NCBI GenBank assembly: GCA_044220725.1
Contig: JBGAQN010000031.1
Location: 1 to 26,920, forward strand
Direction of reading: 5' to 3'
Length of the DNA: 26,920 nucleotides
From: Phosphoribacter sp044220725
GTDB lineage: Bacteria; Actinomycetota; Actinomycetes; Actinomycetales; Dermatophilaceae
In this document: positions 1 through 9,259 of the stretch, in pieces
How the letters are laid out: every line of letters starts with the position of its first letter
Position numbering within the stretch: position 1 is the first letter of the stretch
Notes under the pieces: model-generated
The model's database searches: none
Told to the model about the DNA's origin: nothing
What the model saw: only the letters and a program-made list of their open reading frames with translations
Made by a program: the position numbers and the translations under genes

Positions 1-132
1 CGCTGACGAGGCGATCAAACGAGCCGGCCGCGAACCCACCAGCAAGACACACCGGGTGGTCCCATGACTGGCAATCCAGGTGGTCCCATGAACCTGGCAG
101 AAAACCGCTCAGAGCGGTCCCATGCTCATGGC
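1..132. mobile_element. End of a probable IS21-like insertion sequence with repeated terminal motif
   Basis: The core GGTCCCATG occurs three times, at 58-66, 82-90 and 116-124. The first two copies share the longer block GGTGGTCCCATGA (55-67 and 79-91). Multiple spaced terminal repeats just downstream of the last ORF are typical of IS21-family ends. An open frame ends inside the first repeat (2-67), as expected for the second transposition gene. Recognisable protease homology begins shortly after the third repeat, so the element end is placed near 132. The other end lies outside the window and no target duplication can be seen. Family assignment is inference. Confidence 0.42.
2..67 (+). CDS. 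Partial 3' end of an ORF, possibly IS21-type IstB ATP-binding protein
   Basis: A reading frame open from the window edge gives 21 residues ending in RAGREPTSKTHRVVP and a TGA at 65-67. The basic, proline-containing tail and its position directly against the terminal repeats fit the C-terminus of an IstB-type transposition helper ATPase. Only the tail is visible and no motif can be checked. It could also be a chance open frame. Confidence 0.3.
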   Translation, partial: ADEAIKRAGREPTSKTHRVVP

Positions 133-1152
133 AGGCGACAGGAAGGGACGTTGGGGACGGCCCCGAAGGCGAAGGTTCGTTGGGTGACGGTCTCGCTGGA
201 GAAGGTGCCGAGGTCTTCGGATGGCATCAAGGAATGTGCCGATTTGGGTGCGGACGTGATCAGCGTGTCACTAGGAGGGTACGGGGAGCCAGCGGCAATG
301 GCGTATGCGCAGGCTCGGGATGCGGTGGTCGTGGTGGCGACGGGTAATGGTGGGTCGTCGCAGGAGATCAACGATTTGGCGGGGTTGTGGGGGGTGTTGA
401 GTGTGACAGGCGCAGATGCGTCGTTGCAGCATGATCCTCGGGCGAACACGGCTCCGGCGACGTTCCCGCTCAGCAAGATCGACCCTGCCCCCGATGAGAC
501 TGATCGTGGTGGGTCGGCGGTGGCTGGCCCGTATTCGCGGGTGGCGTCGACGTCGCTGGGGTGTCAGGACATTGTGACCCCGAAGATTGGTGGTGGGTAT
601 CGGGGTGCGTGTGGGACGTCGGACGCGACGGCGATTGTGGCGGGGATTGTGGCGTTGGTTCGGTCGGCGCATCCGGAGTTGAATGCGGCGAATGTGGTGA
701 ATCGGATCATCAGGACGACGAGGCCGTCTGGTGCGACGTCCGTGCCGTCGGTTCCGTTGGGGTTTGGTGTGGTGGATGCGTTTGCGGCGGTGACGGCGCA
801 GGTGCCGTTGGTGGAGCACAACCCGTTGGGGTCGTGTTATACGGGTGGTCGTGGGGTGTGGGATGAGCGGGTGAAGCCGTCTCGGCCGGAGCCGCCGGTG
901 AATACTCGGTTGGCTCCGGCGCCGTGGAAAGACCCGATCCCCGATGTTCCGGCTGCCCCGGCGGCGAGTTCGGCGGCTGTGTCGAGCACGGCGGGTGGGT
1001 CGGTGACGGCGGCCGGGCCGGTGTCCTCTAGTGGTGGGGTTCCGTGGGTCGTCTGGGTCGGGGTGGGCACGTTGGTGGTGCTGGCTCTCGTGGCGGGGCT
1101 TGTCGTTGCGGGGCGCTCTCGCGCTGGGGACGCAGGATCGCTGTCCGGCTGA
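133..1152 (+). pseudogene. Truncated mycosin (S8 subtilisin-like, type VII secretion associated protease)
   Basis: Mycosins are membrane-anchored subtilases of ESX/type VII secretion systems, facing the cell exterior. The open frame formally runs from 64, but its first 25 or so residues come from the IS end. Subtilase homology starts at GTAPKAKVRW. It includes ADVISVSLGG, the oxyanion-hole region VATGNGG (Asn95 counted from the ATG at 64) and the catalytic serine segment GTSDATA (Ser186). A Pro/Ala/Ser-rich linker follows, then a C-terminal membrane anchor at about residues 325-350 and a short basic tail. The catalytic Asp and His regions that normally precede are missing, apparently removed by the insertion. 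Codon use is rich in TTG, GTG, GGT and CGG, unlike the C-ending codons of later genes, which suggests a different origin. No other type VII secretion gene is in view. It is almost certainly inactive as a protease. Confidence 0.75.
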
Positions 1153-1266
1153 ATAGGGCGACAAGACGCCGGCGCGGAGTTGGCAGCGCTATGCACGCCG
1201 TCGGCGTGCGGTGGAACGCGGTTTCGGCAGCGCGATCCACCACACCCAGTCCTGCGGGCCTGGCGC

Positions 1267-1310
1267 TCCGGTATGCCGTGTCGCACAGGCGAGCGGCACG
1301 GCATACCGGA
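1267..1310. terminator. Perfect 14-bp inverted repeat between convergent genes
   Basis: TCCGGTATGCCGTG at 1267-1280 is the exact reverse complement of 1297-1310, with a 16-nt loop. It sits between the 3' end of the mycosin fragment (+) and the 3' end of the acyl-CoA ligase (-), so it could terminate both. Both arms contain the window-wide octamer GTATGCCG. There is no T-run, as is common for actinobacterial terminators. The remainder of 1153-1324 shows nothing else recognisable. Confidence 0.5.
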
Positions 1311-1324
1311 GGGGTGGACGGCGA

Positions 1325-2995
<1,671 letters not shown>

Positions 2996-3080
2996 GTCGA
3001 CAGCCTGCCAGGTTTGCCCGGGTCGGACGAGAGGAACGGGAGTGGGCTGGGACGGGAGGTTGGTCACCTGAGGTGGGCGG

Positions 3081-3103
3081 ACGGCATACAGGGGGTATGC
3101 CGT
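3081..3103. repeat. 9-bp inverted pair of the GTATGCCG tag between divergent genes
   Basis: ACGGCATAC (3081-3089) and GTATGCCGT (3095-3103) are perfect reverse complements with a 5-nt spacer. The site lies upstream of both the acyl-CoA ligase and the DUF2231 gene, so a terminator role is unlikely. It could be an operator or only a tag pair. The rest of 2996-3167 holds nothing I can identify. Confidence 0.55.
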
Positions 3104-3167
3104 GCCCAACCGGGCAGGTCGACCCTCCCTTGTGGGCGCTCGCCGAGAATCTCGGCACATGCTGACT

Positions 3168-3173
3168 TAGCCT
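3168..3173 (+). promoter_or_regulatory. Candidate -10 element (TAGCCT) of a leaderless transcript
   Basis: TAGCCT lies exactly 6 nt before the ATG at 3180, and no Shine-Dalgarno is present. This geometry would place transcription initiation at the start codon. No convincing -35 is visible. Confidence 0.3.
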
Positions 3174-3179
3174 TCAACT

Positions 3180-4130
3180 ATGTCATCACGCACTGCTTTG
3201 CTGGTTGCCGACTCCGGTCCGTTCGACACGATCTCCGGCCTGCCGGTCCACCCCTTGGTGGTGCACGGGGCCGTGGTCCTGCTGCCGGTCGCCGCGCTTG
3301 GGGTCATCGCTCTCGTGCTTGTTCGGCGGTGGCGCGGCACCTTCGGGTGGCTCACCCTCCTGGCGCTGACCGCTGGGACCGCTGCTGCCGTCGTCGCCGA
3401 GAAGTCCGGCGAGGCGCTCGCCGCGCGAGTCGGTATGCCGCGTGAGCACGCCGAATGGGGCGAGCGGCTGCCGCTCGTGGCCGTGCTCCTGCTGGTCGTC
3501 ACCGTGGTGTGGTTCCTCCTGGCCCGGCGCGCCGACCGGGCCCGGGCGTCGTCGGCTGGATCAGTCGCGGCGGGATCGGCTGCTGCTGGCGCGAGTGGGT
3601 CTGGTAGTGGCTCAGGCCGAGCTTCCGGCGGCGGGTCGGCAGCGGTGACGGTGGGCGGCATCCTGGCAGCCGTGCTGGCGCTCGCGACGATCGGGCTCAC
3701 CGTTGTCGTCGGGCACAGCGGGGCGACCGCGGTGTGGAGTGGCAAGATCGCCGCCACCTCGGCCGCCCCGGCCACCCCGGCCTCGGCGACTTCGACGTCG
3801 ACCACGGCGGCATCGGGTGCGAGTGCATCGTCCTCGTTGTCCTCTTCATCCAGCTCGTCCTCGTCCTCCTCGTCGAGCGGCGCAGCGGCGGGGGCGACGG
3901 CATACACGATGGCGCAGGTGGCCACCCACAACACCAAAGACTCGTGCTGGGCGGCGGTGAGCGGTGGCGTCTACGACCTCACGGCGTGGATCGACCGGCA
4001 CGAGGGCGGCGCCGATGTCATCAAGGCATTGTGCGGCACGGACGGCACGGCGGCGTTCACGGCTCAACACCGCGGAGCGGGCAAGCCGACCGATGCGCTG
4101 GCCAGGTTCAAGATCGGCACGCTGGGCTGA
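3180..4130 (+). CDS. DUF2231 membrane protein fused to a C-terminal cytochrome b5-like heme domain
   Basis: The product is a 316-residue membrane protein. Residues 20-115 look like DUF2231, opening with GLPVHPLVVHGAVVLLPVAA and carrying three hydrophobic segments (about 27-49, 57-74 and 97-115). A Gly/Ser-rich stretch and a fourth segment (about 157-178) follow, then a low-complexity Ser linker (about 211-233). The last 75 residues resemble a cytochrome b5 fold, with AQVATHNTKDSCWAAVSGGVYDLT split by the expected turns. Two candidate axial heme ligands are His274 (in RHEGG, equivalent to the usual HPGG) and His297 (in AQHRGAG). With four membrane segments the heme domain faces the same side as the N-terminus. 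A role in membrane electron transfer is inference. The ATG at 3180 has no ribosome site, which fits a leaderless start. The gene stands alone between divergent and tRNA neighbours. Confidence 0.72.
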   Translation: MSSRTALLVADSGPFDTISGLPVHPLVVHGAVVLLPVAALGVIALVLVRRWRGTFGWLTLLALTAGTAAAVVAEKSGEALAARVGMPREHAEWGERLPLVAVLLLVVTVVWFLLARRADRARASSAGSVAAGSAAAGASGSGSGSGRASGGGSAAVTVGGILAAVLALATIGLTVVVGHSGATAVWSGKIAATSAAPATPASATSTSTTAASGASASSSLSSSSSSSSSSSSSGAAAGATAYTMAQVATHNTKDSCWAAVSGGVYDLTAWIDRHEGGADVIKALCGTDGTAAFTAQHRGAGKPTDALARFKIGTLG

Positions 4131-4237
4131 TCGAGTCCGGGGCTCGGCTCCTGGCCTGAGGGGACGGCCTACCGTGCGGGTCCGTGCGACACGTTCGTCG
4201 CGATGCTGTCGGCCACCGCTGCGGGAGCGGTCCTGCT

Positions 4238-4265
4238 CGGTCCTGCTCGGCAAGAGCAGCGACCG
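4238..4265 (+). terminator. Hairpin downstream of the DUF2231-cytochrome b5 gene
   Basis: CGGTCCTGCTC (4238-4248) pairs with GAGCAG and GACCG (4254-4259 and 4261-4265), giving an 11-bp stem with one bulged C and a 5-nt loop. A 10-bp direct repeat (GGTCCTGCTC, 4229-4248) precedes the loop. It lies 108 nt after the stop codon. The rest of 4131-4444 shows no gene. Confidence 0.4.
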
Positions 4266-4444
4266 CAAGGCCAATGAGGCGGCGACGTCTGGTCGGCGTT
4301 GCTGATTGTGTGGCCCCAACTCCCGCTGAGGGAGATGTGGACACACGATCTTCGGGAGTCGCCGCAGCCGCTACAGGGCCGAGGGGTGCCGGTCATTCGC
4401 GCGGCGAAGGAGCCGTAGATGTTGGTCAGAGCCCTCAAGCCGAT

Positions 4445-4521
<77 letters not shown>

Positions 4522-4689
4522 TGGCCCGCGCGACCCACACGGGGTGTTACGGCACAAGGAGAAAGGATAGCCGACCGGCGCGCCGTGCGCGCAATCGGGT
4601 TGCTAGGCCGACGATTGGCGCCCAGCGCGACCGACAGCAGGCGGGCGGCATACGGGAAGGCCGAACCCAGCCGCCCGCGACACCGTCGC

Positions 4690-5625
4690 CTACGCGTCGC
4701 GCGGCACCAGGGTGAGCAGGCTCGCCTCCGGGCGGCAGGCGAAGCGCACGGGCGCCATCGGCGAGGTCCCGAGCCCGGCCGACACCTCCAGGTATGCCGC
4801 CCCTTCAGGCGCCGCCGACGAGGGGGCCCGACCCGCGCCGGGCCACCACCGAGAGACCCCCTTGGCCCGACGAGTGTCCAGGTCGCAGTTGGTGACCAGC
4901 GCCCCCCACCCCGGCACACAGAGCTGACCCCCATGCGTGTGCCCCGCGATGACGAGCCCGGCCCCGTCGGCGGTCATCGCGTCGAGCACCCGCTGATAGG
5001 GCGCGTGGGTGACCCCGATCGTCAGCGCCGCATCAGCGGCCGCAGGCCCGGCCACCGCGGCATACCGGTCGTAGTCCAGGTGCGGATCGTCCACCCCGAC
5101 GAGTTCCAGCTCGACTCCACGGACGGATAGCCGCGTCCGCCGGTTGGTTAGGTCAGTCCATCCTGCGGACCCGAGGCCGGCGACCAATTTGTCGGTCGGC
5201 AAACGTGGGGCGTCGCCCAGCCCGCGCCGGTGGTGGCGGGTGAGGTAGCGCGCCGGGTTCTTCAGCCGCGGAGCGAAGTAGTCGTTGGAGCCCAAGACGA
5301 ACACTCCGGGCACGTCCAGCAGCGGCTCGAGGGCCTCGAGCAGCGGCCCGATCGACTCGGGGTGCGCGATGTTGTCGCCCGTGTTGACCACGACATCCGG
5401 CGCCACGTCGGCCAGCCCCTTGACCCACGCCATCTTGCGCGCCTGACCTGGCATGAGGTGCAGATCGGTGAGATGCACGACCCGCAGGCTCGGGCTGCCC
5501 GGTGGCAGCACGGGCAGGGTATGCCGTCGCAGCACGAAGAGGTTTCGCTCCACCACACTCGCGTAGCCGACACCGACGACACCGGCAGCGGTGACCCCGA
5601 GGGCGGCGCGGGCGATCGGATGCAT
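4690..5625 (-). CDS. Calcineurin-like metallophosphoesterase, membrane associated
   Basis: The product is a 311-residue metallophosphoesterase with an N-terminal hydrophobic segment (about 5-22), probably an anchor with an extracytoplasmic catalytic domain. Metal-binding motifs are visible in order: DLH in HLTDLHLMPG (D54, H56), NTGDN (D84), LGSNDYF (N114, replacing the common GNHE), a later VTHAPYQ and the terminal GHTHGGQ. Both metal sites therefore look intact. It resembles the YkuE-type phosphoesterase group and the gene next to ponA2 in mycobacteria (Rv3683). Its substrate is unknown; a lipid or phosphodiester substrate at the envelope is only inferred. The ATG at 5625 is chosen because it begins the hydrophobic N-terminus. 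It is divergent from the YqeY gene. The span 4522-4689 holds one GTATGCCG tag and nothing else recognised. Confidence 0.85.
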   Translation of the reverse strand: MHPIARAALGVTAAGVVGVGYASVVERNLFVLRRHTLPVLPPGSPSLRVVHLTDLHLMPGQARKMAWVKGLADVAPDVVVNTGDNIAHPESIGPLLEALEPLLDVPGVFVLGSNDYFAPRLKNPARYLTRHHRRGLGDAPRLPTDKLVAGLGSAGWTDLTNRRTRLSVRGVELELVGVDDPHLDYDRYAAVAGPAAADAALTIGVTHAPYQRVLDAMTADGAGLVIAGHTHGGQLCVPGWGALVTNCDLDTRRAKGVSRWWPGAGRAPSSAAPEGAAYLEVSAGLGTSPMAPVRFACRPEASLLTLVPRDA

Positions 5626-5704
5626 CCGATGAGTTTCCCACGCCCGCCCCTCGGGGCGGGAAACCGAGGCGACGGCGCGGCATACCGGCTGGGAGACTGT
5701 GCCG

Positions 5705-6163
5705 ATGAGCACTCTCAAGCAGACTCTGCACGCCGACCTTACCGAGGCGATTCGCGGCCGCGACGCCGTGGTCGCCGCCACCTTGCGGATGGCGCTCACG
5801 GCGATCTCGACCGCCGAAACAGCCGGCACCACACACCGTGAACTCACCGACGACGACGTCCTCACGGTGTTGGTCAAGGAGGGGAAGAAGCGGCGCGAGG
5901 CGGCTGCGGCATACACCGGCGCCGGCCGGCCCGAGCTCGCGGCGCGCGAGGACGCCGAGTATGCCGTGTTAGCCGGCTACTTGCCGACGCAACTGACCGA
6001 CGCGGAGATCGCCGACATCGTCCGAGCAGCCGTCGCCGACACGGGAGCGTCCGGTATGCCGCACCTCGGCCTGGTCATGAAGGCCGTACAACCGCTCGTG
6101 TCCGGTCGCGCCGACGGGGGCCGCGTGGCGGCTGCGGTGCGTGCTGCGCTATCGGCGCGGTGA
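5705..6163 (+). CDS. GatB/YqeY domain protein
   Basis: The product is a 152-residue protein matching the YqeY family, which shares a tail domain with the GatB subunit of tRNA amidotransferases and probably binds tRNA or a related partner. Family features are the N-terminal LKQTLHADLTEAIRGRD, then ATLRMALTAI, VKEGKKRREAAAAY, ELAAREDAEYAVLAGYLP and the C-terminal GLVMKAVQPLVSGRADGGRV. The ATG at 5705 is preferred over an in-frame GTG at 5699 because MSTLKQ is the usual beginning and the purine-rich GGGAG at 5691-5695 then has a 9-nt spacer. Three GTATGCCG tags lie in this short gene, in three different reading relationships. Precise function is unknown. Confidence 0.88.
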   Translation: MSTLKQTLHADLTEAIRGRDAVVAATLRMALTAISTAETAGTTHRELTDDDVLTVLVKEGKKRREAAAAYTGAGRPELAAREDAEYAVLAGYLPTQLTDAEIADIVRAAVADTGASGMPHLGLVMKAVQPLVSGRADGGRVAAAVRAALSAR

Positions 6164-6193
6164 CGGCACGCTTGGACGGGCTACCCATGCGAG

Positions 6194-8584
6194 CTACCCC
6201 GGCGGAGGTGCGCCCTCCGGGGCTGGAGTCGGGGAAGGGCCTTGGGAGACGAGGATCCGCACCACTGAGCCGCGGGTAGCTTGGCCCTTCGGGCTGGTGC
6301 CGACAACCGTGCCGGGGCGGTAGTTCGAGTACACCCTGGTCACCGACGGGACAAAGCCAGCCTGCAAGAGCAGCGCCTTGGCTTCGTCCAGGCTGCGGCG
6401 GCTGATGTCGGGCACATCGACCTTCTCGCCGTCGACAATCTGTTGACCGGGCGGGGTGAAGCCTGCCTGGGGCTGTCCGCCCAAGGCCCGGTCCATGATC
6501 TGTTTCCAGACCGGCGCCGCGATCGTCATGCCGAACAGGGCGGCATAGCGGCCTGCAGAACAGCCTTTGGTCTCGTTGGCCTGCCGTAGACACAGCCCAG
6601 TGACCCGTCGCGCGTTGCCCTTGTCGTCAGGGGTGCCGACCCAGACGGCGGTGGTGTATTGCGGGGTATATCCGATGAACCATGTCTCGTTGTGGTTGTC
6701 GGTCGTCCCGGTCTTGCCGGCGGCTGGCCGCCCCCCGGCCAGGGCTGCGTTGTCCGCGGTGCCGCCGTTTCGGAGCACCCCTTCGAGCAAGGTGGTGACG
6801 CCACGGGCAACCTCGGGGTCGACCCGCTTCTCGCACGCCGATCCCAGGGCGGGCATAGACAGCGCCTTGCCGTTTTTGACGATGGCCATCACCGGCACGG
6901 GCGGGCAGTAGGTGCCCTCGTTGGCAATGGTCTGGTAGGTGCTGGCCATCGTCATCGGGGAGGCCGACCAGGTGCCGAGGATGATGGCCGAAGGGTAGGG
7001 CGGGATTTTCTCGCCGTTGCCCTGGTGCAGGCCCATCCGCCACCCGGTTTCGCGGATCTTGCACGGGTCGCCGCCCAACTGGATGGCCATGCCGACGAAC
7101 GCGGTGTTGATCGACTTCGCGGTGGCCTCGGCCAACGAAATGTCACCCTCGGTGAAGTTGATGTCGTTGCGGACCTGCCAGCCGTCTCGGCCCAGCCCGC
7201 ACTCACCGTGGATTTCCTGACGGGTGTAGTCCGCTGCCGTGCTCGGACTCGCGGACTTGGCCAAGACGCTGCTCGTGGTCGGCCACCCGGCCTCGAGCGC
7301 GGTGACGAGGGTGAAGAGTTTGGCCGTCGATCCGAAGGAGAATCCGATGCTGCCGCCATACCGGGAGTCCACCGCCCAGTTGACCGCGGTCTCGCCACGA
7401 TTGGTGGGCTTGATGTTGTAGGTCGTGTTTTGCGCGATTGCCTTGACCGCCCCGGTCTTGACCTCGAGCACCGCGGCTGCGGAACCAAGTTCTTCGTCGT
7501 TGCCGATGGGAACCTTGCGGGTGATCTCTTCCGACGCGATTCGGGCCAGGTCCGGGTCGAGGGTCGTCTGGATGGTGAGTCCGCCGCGGTAGATCGCCTG
7601 GATTCGGGACGCCTCGCTGCGACCCAGCGCAGCGTCCAACGAGGGGTCCTGCTTGAGCCAGGCCAGGACGTAGTCGCAGAAGTAGGGGAACTCGGAATAC
7701 TGACAGGAGTTCTTGGCCGGCGTCACCTTGAGCATGTCGGCAAGCGGGACGGCTCGGGCGGCCTTCCAGTCCGCCTCCTTGACGAGGTTGAGCTCCTTCA
7801 TCCGGTCCAGGACGATGTTGCGCCGGGCGAGCGCCTTCTCGGGGTAGTTCACCGGATCGGAGACGCTGGGGTTCTGCACAATCCCGGCCAACAGGGCCGA
7901 CTCGACCAGGCTCAGGGACTTAGCGCTGTGCCCGAAGTAGTGCTGCGAGGCCGCCTCGACACCGTAGGCGCGGTCGCCGTAGTAGACGAGGTTGAGATAT
8001 CCCTCGAGGATCTGATCCTTGGTGAGCGTCTTCTCCAACTGGATGGCGTACTTGAGCTCCTGGATCTTCCGGCCGTAGTTCTGGGCGACGGCAGCCTTGG
8101 CGCCGGCCTTGTCACCGGCCCGCAGCGCGTTCTCCTGCAGCGTGATCTTGACGTATTGCTGGGTGAGCGTCGAGCCACCGCCGGTGACTTCCCCAGCGGT
8201 CCGGTTGGAGATGAACGCCCGCAGGATGCCCTGCAGGTCTGCACCGCCGTGGTCGAAGAAGCGGTGGTCCTCGATGGCGACCTGCGCGGTCCGCATGATC
8301 GGGGCGATCTGCGCCAACGGGACGATGACCCGGTTCTCGTCGTAGGGCGTGGCGATCTTGGTCCCGTCGGCCGCGAGGATGACCGACTGTTCAGCCAGCG
8401 GAGAGGTCGTGAAGTTGTCCGGGAGCGCATCGAAGAGGTCGACCACCGTGCGGACCGAACCGCCGATGGCCCCGACCATCGGCATGTAGAGCCCAGCGGT
8501 GAGGAACCCCGTGATGACGGAAGCGGCGAGGAACGCCCCGAGGAGGCTGACAACGCCTCCCACGTTCGTCGTTCGACCAGACAT
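6194..8584 (-). CDS. ponA2: Bifunctional class A penicillin-binding protein with PASTA domain (PonA2-like)
   Basis: The product is a 796-residue peptidoglycan synthase that polymerises and crosslinks the cell wall outside the membrane. It has a short cytoplasmic N-terminus and one membrane anchor (about 11-40). The GT51 glycosyltransferase domain carries catalytic Glu105 in IEDHRFFDHGG and the motif GGSTLTQQYVK (about 136-146). The transpeptidase domain has SxxK as S419-T-A-K422, SxN as S491-I-N493 and KTG at 624-626. A single PASTA repeat occupies about 715-785 (VDVPDISRRSLDEAKALLLQ and onward), followed by a Pro-rich tail. Position next to whiB4 and the phosphoesterase matches mycobacterial ponA2 (Rv3682). 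The ATG at 8584 starts a proper anchor. The long upstream extension of the frame is unlikely to be coding. It has no Shine-Dalgarno; see the TACCCT element. No exact GTATGCCG tag occurs inside this 2.4-kb gene. Confidence 0.94.
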   Translation of the reverse strand: MSGRTTNVGGVVSLLGAFLAASVITGFLTAGLYMPMVGAIGGSVRTVVDLFDALPDNFTTSPLAEQSVILAADGTKIATPYDENRVIVPLAQIAPIMRTAQVAIEDHRFFDHGGADLQGILRAFISNRTAGEVTGGGSTLTQQYVKITLQENALRAGDKAGAKAAVAQNYGRKIQELKYAIQLEKTLTKDQILEGYLNLVYYGDRAYGVEAASQHYFGHSAKSLSLVESALLAGIVQNPSVSDPVNYPEKALARRNIVLDRMKELNLVKEADWKAARAVPLADMLKVTPAKNSCQYSEFPYFCDYVLAWLKQDPSLDAALGRSEASRIQAIYRGGLTIQTTLDPDLARIASEEITRKVPIGNDEELGSAAAVLEVKTGAVKAIAQNTTYNIKPTNRGETAVNWAVDSRYGGSIGFSFGSTAKLFTLVTALEAGWPTTSSVLAKSASPSTAADYTRQEIHGECGLGRDGWQVRNDINFTEGDISLAEATAKSINTAFVGMAIQLGGDPCKIRETGWRMGLHQGNGEKIPPYPSAIILGTWSASPMTMASTYQTIANEGTYCPPVPVMAIVKNGKALSMPALGSACEKRVDPEVARGVTTLLEGVLRNGGTADNAALAGGRPAAGKTGTTDNHNETWFIGYTPQYTTAVWVGTPDDKGNARRVTGLCLRQANETKGCSAGRYAALFGMTIAAPVWKQIMDRALGGQPQAGFTPPGQQIVDGEKVDVPDISRRSLDEAKALLLQAGFVPSVTRVYSNYRPGTVVGTSPKGQATRGSVVRILVSQGPSPTPAPEGAPPPG

Positions 8585-8591
8585 GCCCGTA

Positions 8592-8597
8592 AGGGTA
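8592..8597 (-). promoter_or_regulatory. Candidate -10 element (TACCCT) of leaderless ponA2-like transcript
   Basis: On the minus strand TACCCT ends 7 nt before the ATG at 8584, and no Shine-Dalgarno is present, so transcription may begin at or next to the start codon. The rest of the 302-base divergent gap 8585-8886 holds one GTATGCCG tag (8642-8649) and an AT-rich stretch at 8763-8786 that may contain the whiB promoter. Confidence 0.35.
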
Positions 8598-8886
8598 ACT
8601 CGGATGGCTGTATCACCGGGCCTTGCGCGCGCCTCCTTCAGGTATGCCGCGTGCCCGGCGCCGCCCACACACGCCGGGAGCGCGGCCGTCCAGGGCGTCC
8701 GGACGGCTCGCACGTCGGCGGATGCTCCGCAGTCGCGCGAGTGTCCACACCGGCGCGAAGGACTAGTTAATTGATTTGGGTTAACCACCCGTTCGGGCCA
8801 TGGCGGCGGCCGCAACCGCACACCTAGCCTGCGGTTGGAGGACGAATCGGGGTGGTTTGTCCTTGAGGTGCGGGAAAGGCAGCGGA

Positions 8887-9210
8887 ATGACGACTCCCAT
8901 GGTCCGGGGCGCGATGCGCGAGGTCTGGGCGAGCCTGGGCGCATGTGTGCCGGGCAACCCCGACGACCTCTTCGTCAAGGGTGCGGCACAGCAACAGGCC
9001 AAGGTGGTCTGTCAACGGTGCCCGGTGATTGCGGAGTGCTTGGCCGAAGCTCTCGACAACCGGACCGAGTTCGGGGTCTGGGGCGGCATGACCGAGCGCG
9101 AGCGCCGCGCCCTGCTGCGTCGCAGCCCACACGTAGGGTCGTGGCGAGCGCTGTTCGCCCAGGCCGGCTCGGGCCGTTCCGACTCCGCCGTGAGTGTCGC
9201 CGCCAGTTGA
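8887..9210 (+). CDS. whiB4: WhiB-family iron-sulfur transcription regulator (WhiB4-like)
   Basis: The product is a 107-residue Wbl protein. Four cysteines (C20, C42, C45, C51) in the pattern C-X21-C-X2-C-X5-C would hold a [4Fe-4S] cluster, and the turn motif GVWGG (63-67) is followed by the basic ERERRALLRR segment for DNA or sigma-factor contact. The short DLFV segment after the first cysteine is also typical. Wbl proteins respond to oxidants or nitric oxide and bind the primary sigma factor. The ATG at 8887 is preceded by the purine-rich GGGAAAGG with suitable spacing, and the longer frame from 8800 is not needed. The whiB4 assignment rests on position between ponA2 and the two ArsA-like genes, as in mycobacteria. 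Confidence 0.9.
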   Translation: MTTPMVRGAMREVWASLGACVPGNPDDLFVKGAAQQQAKVVCQRCPVIAECLAEALDNRTEFGVWGGMTERERRALLRRSPHVGSWRALFAQAGSGRSDSAVSVAAS

Positions 9211-9259
9211 TCGTGGGGGCTCCCGATCGGCAAGCGCGGGATTGTCAGACTCCTGTTCG

